A stretch of 64,000 nucleotides of DNA from Marthasterias glacialis (GCA_911728455.2 OU452227.1:13842110-13906109), one strand, 5' to 3'. Counted from the stretch's first letter, positions 35,737-47,606 are shown. Numbers and translations: made by a program. The notes: generated from the sequence alone by a model not told the origin.

Positions 35737-35984
35737 ATGCAAAACCATAATAAAAACCTTTTAAATGAACAAATTAATTAAATACTAAATCTATTAGCAT
35801 TAAATGCTCTCGAATAATCTATTTTTCCATTAATGAAGTAGGCCTACAGAAAGATTGTGCATCTTAAAGACAACGTTTTTTCAACTATTCGCTCTGTTGC
35901 TGCTTGGTGTACGAGGTTGCAGTACCACTTAAACATCACCTTACTGTTACGAATGGTCAGCGCGCACAATGTAGTACATCCCGT

Positions 35985-37115
35985 ACGGTGTTCCAAAGAC
36001 GCCATATGCCCGACACGTATCGTTGCGGCGTGCTGTCGCGTTATGCTGTCTCATATTCAATATCAATTTTGTATAGACCTTTCTATTGTTGGTAAAGTCT
36101 TGTTGACAGACGTTGTGAGCAAATTTAACATTTGTGCGTACTTTTTATTAAAAGAAAATACATCCCGTTATTGGTTGGTCTGTTTCCAACAAGTTTTGAA
36201 CAGTTTTTGAATATTTTGTTTAACATTTCTTACAAACTGTGATTATCTGTTTTTGCTTTGCATTGATGGCTCCCCGTAGTTTCTCCATCTTGGTTGGTAA
36301 AAACTCGGGCTGTGATGTTGCAAAAGTAAGGTCTATGGCATCATAGCGTCGAGTCGTGCCGTCGCCCGTCGCGTCTTGCCAACGTCCGTCGCGTCGTACC
36401 GTCGTTCGTCGCTTCGTACCGTTCCGTCTTGGCGTCCCGTCATGCCGTCGCCTGTCGCGTCTTGCTATCGCCTGTCGCGTCGTGCCGACCGTCCCCTTAT
36501 TCTAAACCAAGAACCTACCCAATCAAGAGGATTACATGTTCTGTGTGACAAGAGAAATACACATTAATCTTTTTTCTTATTTTAAGGACTTACGATGAAA
36601 TTCTTTGAAAACAAAACTTTCTTGCTTGAGAAAAATCTGTTAACAAATGTTATTAAGAAAGTAATTATGTCCCCAACCAAACACGCTAGAAATAATCAAC
36701 ATGTTTGTTTAAAAAAATTCAAAGGCACGTGCAGTTCTACATTTTCGTTCCTTTTGACTTTTTGTTCGCTTAATTTTTTAGAAGAGCTATGCTTATGGCG
36801 CATAAATTTTGAGTGAAGGGACACTATCTTCCTTTGTGGAGGGGAGGGAATATCCTCATGTGGAGACCAAAATTTCGTCCATTTTAGAGTACAAGGTGGA
36901 AGGAATTTGCCAAAGGGCGACAAACATTCCAAGGAGAGTCTTTCTCAGGATACGCAATGCTCCATAAGACGGCAAGACGCGATGCCAGGACGTGACGGCA
37001 GGACGGCACGACACCTCCAAGCTACGGTATACTCCACGACGCGATGCCAAGACGCGTTGCCAGGACGCGTTGCCAGGACGCGACGGTCATTTAGCGTCTT
37101 TGGAACGCCATCCGG
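35985..37115. repeat. Fold-back-like element, block A copy
   Basis: Two arms rich in CGTCGCGTC(T/G)TGCC words are in opposite orientation: left about 36345-36495, right about 36955-37090 (reading GACGCGATGCCAGGACG). A shared outer word CCAAAGACGC (35994) / GCGTCTTTGG (37097) suggests the element's ends. The roughly 460-base centre is AT-rich and has no conserved frame. Long inverted arms made of GC-rich short repeats are the hallmark of fold-back type DNA elements. The copy in block B (40975-41700) is at the equivalent site. Confidence 0.65.
36074..36340 (+). repeat. Insert in block A relative to block B
   Basis: After TATTCAATATCAATTTTGTATAG, block A has about 265 bases absent from block B. 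Part of it (36130-36200) matches the dispersed repeat at 21030-21140 (AAAGAAAATACAT, TGTTTCCAACAA). Either an insertion in A or a deletion in B. Confidence 0.6.
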
Positions 37116-38883
37116 CAGCTTCTACCGACTGTAGTTCATACAGGCTTTGGGCTTTAGTGTAAATACAGTGCTGCTACCAAGGCAGCGCTTCACTTTGAAT
37201 TTCCCACCTGCAATACATAACGAGATAATGCTGCGTGTGGTACAATAGGCACAAAAATCCAGTCAACTTTAGCTTCCTGCAGACTTAGAAAAACTTCCTA
37301 ATTGACAACTTGTTTGACCACACATGCAGTCCGGTGTGGTGATTGCTCTTGTTCACGTGTGATTATTTACAAGGGGAAAAACTGAAATAATAAAGAACTA
37401 ATTTGACAACTGACGATTTGTATTCTAATTTAGGCAATGCCGAATTAATGGCATTGGCAATGTCTATGGCAGGAATGCTGGAAAGGCCTATTCATCAACA
37501 TTGGCTTTGCAGCAAATGGCCGTAGCCGTAGCCAAAGTCGCTTGATTTGGCCGCAGCTTTAGAGCTCGCTGTCGGGGAAAGACAGTGGCACTTTAAAGCA
37601 TGCAGTGGCACTTCAAAGCACTTCAAAGCATTATTAGGATCGTGTATATAATTATGGAAACGCAACAAACTTTATGGAAAATTTACCGAATTGAAACCCT
37701 TCTGTCAAACTAAACAGCGCATTTAAGATCGCATTTTTTCCGTACTACAACTTTAACCGTTCCCTGAAATCAGAGCTTCCCAAGCACTTGGCAAAATCAA
37801 TGTCCTATATTAGCACTTAAAATTGAGTGGTGGTAGCAGGTTGTACTTAGTTCCACTATAGAGAGGTATGTTATATAAATACATGCGCTATTATCTACGA
37901 GTCGCCAATTACACAACAAATTGTTTCTTGGATGAGCATAATGGATGAAGCATTACCCGGCTTAGTGGTTACAATGCCCATTAGTTCGTTTGTCTTTTGG
38001 AGTTAGTGGGACCTCTCAGTTTCATCACAACTAAGAACAGGACATTTTGATTTACTTATCCGAGATATACCTACAATTTTCTGTGTGTCTAGACATGTTA
38101 CATTTTAAAGTCGTCATTCGTTTAATAAACACATTATTTAAATCAGCTACATTCAAAATACTGCACTCATAGAATGTTCTCCTATAAAACCCTTTCTATA
38201 GACCCCTCCTTGACTGACGTCACAAGCGGCTAGTGTCTGTCCACGGTCTGCCATTTCGGGAGACAAAATGCATGTAAAGATAATTATATACTGCTCGTCT
38301 AATGTGTGGCTCTTGAGAGGACACTAGGTGGCAGCAGACTTACCAGGTTAATCCATAGTTTGGTTCCCTGACCAAAGATTCCCTGACGACTCTTGTTAAA
38401 AAAACTTAGGTCAGGCATCATCCAAAGCTATACATAGATTATGACGCAATATGTAAAATTTCATTACTTGTCACCAACGGTGGACGATGTCATTGCATGA
38501 TGACAGGCTTTGTTTACTTTCAAAAAGCCTGGGATAATCAGTTTGTATTATTACACAAAACAAAGACTACTTAATACTATTACAACATCATGTCGTCATG
38601 TCCTGCATACATACATTGGGTGTTGAACAGACGTTCAACAATAACCATAACGAAATACATCTTTAACACCTCCCTGTATTTCGACACCTCACACATAAAA
38701 CCGTGTCGAGAGTCTAAACCAGGAGCTGAAACACACAATAGAGCACTAGCCGTTCTAAATGGGGATGCGATTGGACTATCACACTAATATTTTGTTATGC
38801 GTAGAATAGAGGCCGCCCTTAGAAACAGCCCCAGATGCGAATGGCGTACTTAATCTTCCACAACACGATGAGTTAATTTACTT

Positions 38884-39990
38884 TTAAAAATATATGTGTG
38901 GCAGCGGGAATTCACCTGGAAATGAAACCGGGTTTATATTTATCTGCATGTTCCTCTGCCCCGCTGTGGATCTACAATCTGCCGTTCGCTGACCTCTTCT
39001 TGGGTTTCTCAGACAGCAAATGATTTTTGAGAAGGCTATCCTGAAGGACGAGTTGGTAAATGCGTATAAGAAGGGATTAATTGCACTGTTGAAGTAACCT
39101 AACCATAAGATATGACTTCGTATGGAATTGCACTGTCCGGTGCACAAGGGACCGATGACGCTGAGAATGAAAAATGGCAGCCAACACAGCAAGAATGCCC
39201 CGATCACGAGCCCTAAGGTCTTTGCCGCTTTGAACTCTGAATTCAAGGCAGTGGCTGTTGTAGATGTTCCGGTGCTAGCTGCACCGCCGCCTCGGTGTAT
39301 GCGCATAGCGTCTTGGTTGCCGTCACCACCACTTAGCGCCATCCGCCCTCGTTGTATTCTCCTGATATGTGCCCGAGCTGCAAGGAATGTCTTAGAGTAA
39401 AATATTATTATAAAGATAGCTGGGAGGAAAAAGGAGACGCAAGTTGAGATAATACTGAAGATTAGCGACGAAGAGGGCCCACACCCAGTATTATTTATGC
39501 GGCCTAGTCCCAACTCGAAGAAAATCCACATGACGGATAAACCCAAAGCAAGACACCAAGCTGCACCGATGAGGACCAGTGACAACTTCCTAGTCATCTT
39601 GGCTGGGTATGTCATTGGGTGAACAATAGCCATGTATCGATCACCAGATATAACACACAAGTGAAAAATTGAGGCTGATGCAGCACAAATATCTAGTACA
39701 TTAAAAACGTAGCACAGTGTCTCCCCGCTGAACGTTTGTCCAATAATGTCCGATATGACGATTGGAATGACAACTCCTCCAACAAGTAAATCGGCACACG
39801 CTAGAGACACCAGGAAACTGTTAGTGATGCTCTGTAGGCTTTTGTCCCAAGCGAAAGCGATTATAACCAGGAGATTTCCAGAAATCACAATGAGAGCGAG
39901 CAATGAAGCGCCCACTGTGGCCGTCAACTGAGTTACCGACAATTGACCGGCGTTCATTTTCTGCGACTCGTTGCCTATGATTTTATCCAT
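38884..39990 (-). CDS. Amine-type rhodopsin-class GPCR, block B copy
   Basis: A complete single exon of 368 residues, very similar to the 32161-33267 gene. Landmarks: Asn7 sequon (NES), Asn39, Asp67, Asp100 (3.32), GDRY, TM5 Ser182/Thr183/Ser186 before Pro190, CWLPFF, Tyr at 7.43, and NPFLY. The second outer loop has the NNT sequon but differs over the next five residues from its sister. Thr replaces Ser at 5.43, which may tune ligand choice. The C-terminus (from about RGQRTAD to HIYF) is identical to the sister. Plasma-membrane amine receptor by family; ligand unknown. It is the last receptor of the array seen in the window. Confidence 0.92.
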   Translation of the reverse strand: MDKIIGNESQKMNAGQLSVTQLTATVGASLLALIVISGNLLVIIAFAWDKSLQSITNSFLVSLACADLLVGGVVIPIVISDIIGQTFSGETLCYVFNVLDICAASASIFHLCVISGDRYMAIVHPMTYPAKMTRKLSLVLIGAAWCLALGLSVMWIFFELGLGRINNTGCGPSSSLIFSIISTCVSFFLPAIFIIIFYSKTFLAARAHIRRIQRGRMALSGGDGNQDAMRIHRGGGAASTGTSTTATALNSEFKAAKTLGLVIGAFLLCWLPFFILSVIGPLCTGQCNSIRSHILWLGYFNSAINPFLYAFTNSSFRIAFSKIICCLRNPRRGQRTADCRSTAGQRNMQININPVSFPGEFPLPHIYF

Positions 39991-40975
39991 TGCTAATTAG
40001 CTAAATCCAAATCAGGAAACACACGACCATGGGATGTTTAGAAAGCTAAGTGATAACGATTCCCACACCAAACTTTCCTCAGATGATGCATCTGAGTGGC
40101 GTTACTGAACGAAGAAGACCGTTTGTTGCAAAGAGCTTTGTGTGTGACGTACCGTAACAATAATCGATTCATATAAGAACTGAATGAAGTGATTTTAGCT
40201 ACTTTTATTAACGCTTGTTATTAGGTTGAATAGCCTAATGAATATAAACACTACGAAGGCAAAGTATCATCTTGCTGTCACTCAAAATGTCAATTAATTA
40301 CATGAAGCGACTTTAGCTACTTTTAATAGCGACGTTTATTATTAGTTTTAATAGGCTGATGAATATATACACTACGGAAGTAAAGTTCCATCTTGCTGTC
40401 ACTCACCATGTCAATTAAGATGTTGATATCGCTAATTAGGTATAAAGCTCAATTCATCTGTACTCAAAATAGATTTAACATTTTAATAAAGAATGTTTAT
40501 TATTGGTGTTCGAAAGGGTATTAACTTTAGTCATGCATTGAATAAGATGGAAACTTAATTGCCCCATTCATTTACCTCCCTCCAATAAAGGTTAACAAAT
40601 AAATTCAGTTCAAACTCAATAAACTAAAGTAAAAAAAAAATCAGAAACGAATTAGAAGTAAACTAAAAAAGAAAAAGCAAAAAACAAAAACAACCCAAAC
40701 AACCCAACAAACATACAAACAAAGAACCCAACAAATCCATAATAAAGTATTTAAAATAAACAAATTAATTAAATACAAAATCTATTAGCATTAATGTTCT
40801 AGAATTATCTGTTTTTCGATTAATGAAGTAAAGAAAGATTGTGCATTTTAAAGACAACGTTTTTTTTAACCATTTGCTCTGTTGCTGCTTGGTGTACGAG
40901 GTTGCAGTGTCACGTTAAACATCACCTTACTGTTATGAATGGTCAGCGCGCACAACGTACATCCCGTATACCAAA
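39991..40975. other. Upstream flank of the block B receptor
   Basis: Homologous to 33268-35990 without the long CAAA array. It contains the paired upstream repeats (40205-40420), the shrunken CAAA remnant (40676-40735) and AAATTAATTAAATAC sequence shared with 35770. No gene. Confidence 0.6.
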
Positions 40976-41700
40976 GACGCAACATGCTGATATTCAAAAT
41001 CAATTTAGTATAGCAGCATAGCGTCGCGTTGCCAACGTCCGTCGCGTCGTACCGTCGCCCGTCGCTTCCTACCGTTGCGTCTTGGCGTCCCGTCATGCCG
41101 TCACCTGTCGCGTCGTGCCGACCGTCCCCCTTATTCTAAACCCAGAACCCACCCAATCAAGAGGATAACATGTTCTGTGTGTCAAGAGAAATACACAATA
41201 ATTTTTCTCATTTTGAGGACTTACGATGGAATTTTTTGAAAAGAAACTTTCTTGCTTGAGAAAAATCTTTTAACAAAAGTTACTAAGAAAATAATTCAGT
41301 CCCCAACCAAACACGCTAGAAATAACCATCAACAACTTTTTCGTTCCTGTTGACTTTTTGGTTGCTTAATTTTTTAGAAGAGCTATGTTTATCGTGCATA
41401 AATCTTGAGTGGGGGACACTATCTTCCTTTGTGGAGGGGAGGGATTATCCTCATGTGGAGACCAAAATTTCATCCATTTTAGAGTTCAAGGTGGAAGGAA
41501 TTTGCCAAAGGGCGACAAGCATTCCTAGGAGAGTCTTTCTCTGGATACGCAATGCTCCATAAGACTGCAAGACGCGATGCCAGGACGTGACGGCAGGACG
41601 GCACGACACCTCCAAGCTACGGTATACTCCACGACGCGATGCCAAGACGCGTTGCCAGGACGCGTTGCCAGGACGCGACGGTCATTTTGCGTCCTTGGCA
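40975..41700. repeat. Fold-back-like element, block B copy
   Basis: The left arm (about 41024-41125) with CGTCGCGTCGTACCGTCGCC and the right arm (about 41570-41690) with GACGCGTTGCCAGGACG are in inverse orientation; outer words are ACCAAAGACGC (about 40971) and GCGTCCTTGG (about 41689). The left arm is shorter than in block A. Confidence 0.65.
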
Positions 41701-44700
41701 GGAACATGTACACTGAAAAGGCCAATTCGTCAACATTGGCTTTGCAGCAAATGGCCGTAGCCGTAGCCAAAGTCGCTTGATTTGGTCGCAGCTCTAGAGC
41801 TCGCTGTCGGGGAAAGACAGTGGCACTTTAAAGCATGCAGTGGCACTTCAAAGCACTTCAAAGCATTATTAGGATCGTGTATATAATTATGGAAACGCAA
41901 CAAACTTTATGGAAAATTTACCGATTGAAACTTTACTGTCGATCAAAGTAAGACAACGAATTGATCGCATTTTTTCCATACTATTTAACTCTAACCTTTC
42001 CCTGAAATCAGTTTATGTACAAACAAATTAAGCTTCCCAAGCACTTTGCAAATTCAATGGCCTATAACTAGCACTTAAAATTGAGTGGTGGTAGGAGGTT
42101 GATATCGTACTTAGTGCCGATATAGAGAGGTATGTTTATTATGAGTACATGCCCTATTATCTGTGAGTCGCCAATTACACAGCAAATTATTTCTCAGAAA
42201 AGCATTATTGATGCAATGCCAGAGATGCAGTACCAGGATAAGTGGTTACAGTGCCCATTAGTTCGTTTGTCTTTGGAGTTAATGGGACCTCGCACTTTCG
42301 TTGCAATGAAAAACATTATAGTTTGATTTACCTATCTGATTATACCTACAATTTTAAATATAATAGAAGTTAATTTTTGCATCGGGGATAAAGAGTATTC
42401 TTTGTAATTTTTACCCATACACCGATGTGTGTTTTCACAGGACTTGGGAAAGTACTGAGTATACAGTGCAATAACACACATGGGTAAACATTTCAAATAT
42501 ATACACATTGTTTAACATGTTGATAACAATAATGCATATAACCCCCCCCCCCACCCCAACAAACAACCCAATATCCTCAACAAACCACTCATAGCTGCAA
42601 GTTCTCACATGCCAATGGTATGTACATACACTCTACAAAAATTGACAAACCTATCTGGGAATACAATTTGAATCCTCTATTACACTAATTTCCCGGGAAA
42701 TTATTGGGGGAAAACTGTTGGATGATGCTTTCACACTTGAATGACTAATCCTATAGGACACTCCCGGGGAATCAAAACTTTCCCGAGAAATAGCTATCCT
42801 TTTGCTTGGGAGTAGGATTACGCCAGTTAACCCCGGGTTTAGAATACAGGGTGTTCATTTCCCCAAGCAAAACTACTCCATAGGGTGGCACTTGGGCAGG
42901 GGGGTAAAATTTCCCGGGAGTTTCCTGGGGTTTTATTCCCTGGGGCTTAGTGACCGAGGCATACATAGTTCCAAATGAACCACAGTACCATTCAATTAAT
43001 TCAGAATGAATCACTGACTTATTCTTCACATACTGAAAAGGCATTAAAGTATGAAGTAATCACCTGTTCACATTGAACCACACTCACGTATAATAAAACT
43101 ATGTCAGTTACTGTAATTATATCACTCATGTAAGCCATACAGCTATTTTAATAATTTACCATAATGTTTCCCATTTAGTGGCCGCACATACGTTCATTAT
43201 GACCAAAATTATTTTAGTTTGTCCCAAAAAACCTGTTTGTTAAATAATCTGCTGGATGACCAAAATGTGTTTAAAAGAAATGAAGTGGAATTACATGGGC
43301 GGATCCAGAATACATTTTTTATGGAGTGGTCAAGAATGATTTTCCAGTGGTACGAATTACAATGAAATAATCAAAGGGTGTGAAAAGCAACTTAACCTTC
43401 AAGCCCTTACGGCGTGGGGTCCGGGGCCCACTCAAGGGCCCAGGAAAATGTTTGATTAAAGATGCTCTCTGATGCAATCCGAGGAGATTCCATGCCACAT
43501 TCTCCTCGATTTTGAGCATATTTTTGAAGGAGTGAAACGAGAATTCTATTTGATTGGTTCACCTTTGCGGTCTCATAAAGTTTCACATTTCCAAAATAGG
43601 GGAGCTTTCTGGACATTTTCTGCGGGACAAGATTTGTTGCTTGAGGCACAAACACCTTCTAGTAAAGACCACTGCATTAGTTTTAAACTTCATTTGTGGG
43701 CTCAAGCCGATTTAGAGATGCACTGGTTAAAAAACAAAAAAAAAAAAAACAAAAACAAAAAATACCAACTCATATTGACCATGGCCGTACCGGTCATACC
43801 ACCTCCTACGGGCATGTCAGTGACGAGTGGGAAATGAGGGGAGGGGATAGCTTACCTCCCCTCCCCATCTTTCTTTCTTTCTCTTTTTCCAACGATTTTA
43901 GGGGGAGGGTTATAGCCCCCTTAGTCCACCCCCGGGATCCGCCAAATGAATTATACGCTTACCTTAAAAAGAACTACGGTACACTTTATTGTAAAGAAAC
44001 CAAAACTCCAATAAATCTCCCGATATTTTGTATGAACATCAAACTAAACCATACCAAGTCAAAATTTAACAAATCTGTTTAGAGACAAGGCAAGAATATC
44101 GGAGTCCTAAACTGTCTTCATTTAACCTTCAGAAATAAAAAAAAAACACACACACAGCAAATCCTTCATTTACAACTTCAGTAGGCTAACGATGACCATT
44201 GGTGTTATCTTTTACGAAGAGATCACTGCTAATGCCACTGAAAATTCCATTGAAACCGGTTCTCAATTTTTCAAGAGAAAAAAAAATCACATGCCATGCC
44301 AAGGTGTAAATATTTACATGTCCATTGCAAGTATTCCTAGATTTTAACCGACTTGAAACCAAGCAAACGTTTTAATAGATTATTACTTTATTTTCCTTAA
44401 AACTGACAACATACACTTCAGTTTTTAAAACTTAGCATCTCAAACTATAAATGGTCAGTTTTATTTTCCCGAAAAACGTACGTTTCTGAAACTAATTTCC
44501 ATGAGAAAATAAGAAAATAAATACACTACGCGATTTAATTGGTTCAAAAAGAACCCTAGATTCCAGACTATTGGTAAAATATATGGCATACTTCGAAAAA
44601 TGTAATAAAAATAGCAATACTAGAGAATGAACGGATAACAAACTCCTTCAACCCAAAGATAAATGTTGCTCATCGTGAAAGAAAATTTCACAAATAAAAG

Positions 44701-44885
44701 GAAATTATATCAAGTTCAAATACCGGTAAATAAACTTAAACAATGTGGCATTTTCAAGAACAAAGGAACAGGGACAAGCTCAATGACTAATGACCCTTTC
44801 CCCTATTAATAAATTCCAAAGTATTCTGCTCAAATGTTTAAATCATTGATTTGTTTTTAGAAGAATTAATTATTACAATCCTCTA

Positions 44886-44915
44886 GTTTTCAGTGTACGG
44901 GTGTACACTGAAAAC
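44886..44915. repeat. Perfect 13-bp hairpin
   Basis: GTTTTCAGTGTAC and GTACACTGAAAAC separated by four bases (GGGT). No T-run or gene next to it to suggest a role. Confidence 0.85.
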
Positions 44916-46739
44916 ATCATACACCCAACTTTGAGGAAACTTCATTTTAAACAATGAGAACAATATAAGTCAAGAGATATGTACACGTATATATATCAAG
45001 GTTATTAGCAATCGTAATAAGTAAAGGTGATTTTGGGGTCTTCAGTTATATTTTCTCTGACATTATTTCATGAGGAATTATTATTTATTAGGGATTGGTA
45101 TTGGTACGGACGTTATAGTCAGTACGCTTTCATGATATACCTTATGCGTCTGACGTCATGAGTCCCATAGGGACATGTACATGTACAACAGCGTCCTCAA
45201 TGAAGTCAAAACGGCCTTAACTTTACTGTCGGAAAACGGCTGTACATACCCCTATTGACACTAATCAATTTTCTTGTGAGCTATCTGTCGTGTAATTTGC
45301 ATTTTGTGTAATGCTTCATAAATTATAACAGGGTATGACCTATCACTTGAAATGGTAAAGTGCATTCACCTATTTATGTATGTTAAATATAACAAGAAAA
45401 ATCATAAATGTATGAATTACGAGACATAGGTAAAGTAAACTGAGCTCTCTCTAAATAAATGTAAAATCGTACAAGAAAAACATCATAAATGCATGAATTG
45501 CAAGGCATAATTGGTATCACGTGAAACTCGACCCATAAAGACAATTCACAGTGAGGCACTACGCTAATATACAACCATAACTCCCTTCTTCCACAATGTT
45601 ATTAGAATTCAAACCGTGGCCGGTGGTTCAAATCCCGCTCCATAGTCGATTTTTCTTTGTTCAACCCAAAGATTTATTTAAATTTACCCAGTCAGTTTCC
45701 CTCGTGGTTTATTGCTAGAAATCAAACGGTAACGAAAGCGCATTACGCACAGGTTCAATTTTGTTTTACTTTTTCTAGGGTTTAAGGGTTCCTAAGCTAA
45801 TTTTAGGTATTAATACATGTATAAACTTTAAGATTATTTTCTGCTTAAGACAGGAAATCAAGCCCTGTGTACAAACATTATCCGCCATTCAGATTTTGGC
45901 AAAAAAATGCGACAAATAAACATGTCCTAGAAAATTAGAAAACACTTATATCGTGCGCTGACATTTCATTAAGACACACGCGAGCATAAACAGATAATAC
46001 CTTTACCTGATACTCTCTTCCTGTAAGGACATTAGGGCAATGCAGTTTTTTTACTTTGGTAAAGGGCACCTCGATGAGGGAAATGAAGGTAATTGCCTCC
46101 GAACCTATGTGAAGTATCAGGTCTAAACAGCTTAACTGATTCTTGCCACAAAATACCACAGGAGACCGTGGAGACTAAGTCCACAATCGGAAGACATGAG
46201 GTTTCCAAACAACATCAGCTGTACAAACAGAAGAAACCCATGCACCCAATGCTAGCCTAGAAGATATGGTACTTTGTGGCAGTCTGTGGTACCTGTATGT
46301 AGTAGGGGTTTACAGCGACCAAGGCGGACTATCGAATTTAGTAGTTTGCTATCTAAACGGGCAACATATTGATTTTGTATACAATGTAAAAGTACTTTTT
46401 AACTGTGATTAATTTTAAGATATTAACTTTTAAGATATTTGCATGAATTGGAAAATATATTTCTCTGAATGGCATGTTTGAGAGAGTTCATTGGTTATTG
46501 GGTGGAACTAAATGTATGTTCTTTTTTTAAACCTATCAATTACAGTTCAGAGAGAAAACACAGTGTATGTTCATCTGTGGTAGAAAATGTCTCAACTATT
46601 TTAAAGAGTTATAGTCTATTCATTACAATACATACATCAGTTTAGATTTTATTGTTCCTGTAAATGAGAAAACTTATTCGTTAGAATTGAATTGTTTGAT
46701 CCATTTATAATAACACATGCACAAGAAGTTCATGCGCCT

Positions 46740-46758
46740 CGAATTTCCTTCCCCTCAA

Positions 46759-46803
<45 letters not shown>
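46740..46803. repeat. Poly-A run followed by TA dinucleotide run
   Basis: A run of A from about 46757 passes directly into alternating TA to 46803. It may be the decayed tail of a retroposed sequence, but no body is recognised. Confidence 0.8.
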
Positions 46804-46807
<4 letters not shown>

Positions 46808-46917
46808 TGTTACAGATTATATTGTGACTAATCTCTTTTTTAATTATGGCTACCCAATAAGCTTTATTTATCATACAATGCATTGTTTTGCCAAAAAATA
46901 TTTTCCGGTCAGTACTA

Positions 46918-47031
46918 ATGTCAAGGCCGAGCGGTCTAGATCACCGGACTTGAGTTCTACAGGTTTCCTCAGGCTTGAGAGCTACAGTGATTAAGTTCAC
47001 TTATGAGGCATCCTTGGTTTCATTACCAGAA

Positions 47032-47066
<35 letters not shown>

Positions 47067-47085
47067 TAATAAAATAATAATAATT
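46918..47085 (+). repeat. Internally deleted tRNA-Leu-type SINE
   Basis: It starts with the A-box phrase AAGGCCGAGCGGTCTAGA and an anticodon-like GACTTGAGTTC, jumps to GGCTTGAGAGCTACAGTGAT (shared with 60608), and ends in an AAT run (47036-47080). Confidence 0.7.
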
Positions 47086-47199
47086 AGCCTTTGAGAAAGA
47101 CTCTCCTAGAGTCGACCGTGAGGCCATTAACAATTGTTTACATTTGTACAACAGGTTATTGTGGTTAGTAAGCAGTTTGCAACAGCTAACTTTATTTTT

Positions 47200-47201
47200 T
47201 C

Positions 47202-47263
<62 letters not shown>

Positions 47264-47420
47264 TAAAAATAATAATTACAGCTAGGATCCTGCGAAAGAC
47301 CCTCGAGATCTAAGGCTACGGGACGTAGCCCGACTCGAGGAGTTACCGGCACAGAGGAAAATGAGATCTTTCTTTTGCATGCTGTGATATCGTGAAATAA
47401 TAATAATAATAATAATAATA
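47200..47420 (+). mobile_element. 5'-truncated LINE tail, copy 1
   Basis: After an AAT run (47202-47262), about 120 bases read AGGATCCTGCGAAAGACCCT to TGAGATCTTTCTTTTG and end in a second AAT run (47397-47420). The first part matches the last codons of the longer neighbour copy, and the rest its 3' untranslated part. Confidence 0.7.
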
Positions 47421-47606
47421 GGTACAACTGTGAGGGTAGATTTACTGCAGAAGGTGGCACTTTTGGGAACAGCGAGGATTCTGCGAAAGACCCTCAAGAC
47501 CTAAGGCTACGGGACGTAGCCCGACTCGAGGAGTTACCGAAACAGAGAAAAATGAGATCTTTCTTTGGCAGCATATCGTAAAATAATAATAATAATAATA
47601 ATAATG
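47421..47606 (+). mobile_element. 5'-truncated LINE tail, copy 2
   Basis: It begins directly after the AAT tail of copy 1. One frame (47430-47503) reads VDLLQKVALLGTARILRKTL and stops soon after, which resembles the C-terminal end of retrotransposon polyproteins. The 3' part (GGGACGTAGCCCGACTCGAG) matches copy 1 with few changes, and it also ends in an AAT run (47583-47606). Assignment to a LINE family is tentative; it could be another RT element. Confidence 0.65.

Larger units (their letters stand above)
31480..38088. repeat. Segmental duplication, block A
   Basis: Block A shares colinear sequence with block B (38095-42357): AATAAACCACCTTATTTAAA-type start, GACTGACGTCACA-CGGCTAGTGTCTGTCC, TGGGTGTTGAACAGACGTTC, the receptor gene, upstream repeats with TCTTGCTGTCACTCAAAATG, the fold-back element, GACAGTGGCACTTTAAAGCA, and the end piece TAGTTCGTTTGTCTTTGGAG-like. 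Block A additionally has the long CAAA array, a piece at about 36074-36340 and about 350 bases near 37110-37465. Confidence 0.85.
38095..42357. repeat. Segmental duplication, block B
   Basis: Colinear with block A (see that entry), directly adjacent and in the same orientation, ending at CCTACAATTTT in both. It is shorter mainly because it lacks the long CAAA array. Between 38360 and 38525 it carries an inverted copy of part of the 21000-21330 repeat in place of the block A sequence. Confidence 0.85.
42358..46913. other. Gene-poor stretch
   Basis: No gene supported. Contents: a SINE-related fragment (42385-42500, ACCGATGTGTG and CAGGACTTGGGAAAGTACTG); a C run near 42543; a patch of CCCGGG/CCCCGGG words (42690-42950); an A-rich run at 43730-43760; a perfect hairpin at 44886-44915; a roughly 75-bp duplicated phrase (CATAAATG-ATGAATT) at 45400-45510; and a possible lone B box GGTTCAAATCCC at about 45627. 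Confidence 0.45.

Noticed and set aside
34055-35764. Very long open frames (over 500 codons) on both strands, reading Thr-Asn-Lys-Gln or Cys-Leu-Phe-Val repeats
   Set aside because: They are produced by the stop-free CAAA repeat; there is no non-repeat coding sequence and three overlapping frames are equally open.
36345-37090. CRISPR-like or CpG-island reading of the CGTCGCGTC repeats
   Set aside because: The units are irregular and arranged as inverted arms, and this is animal DNA; a fold-back element explains them better.
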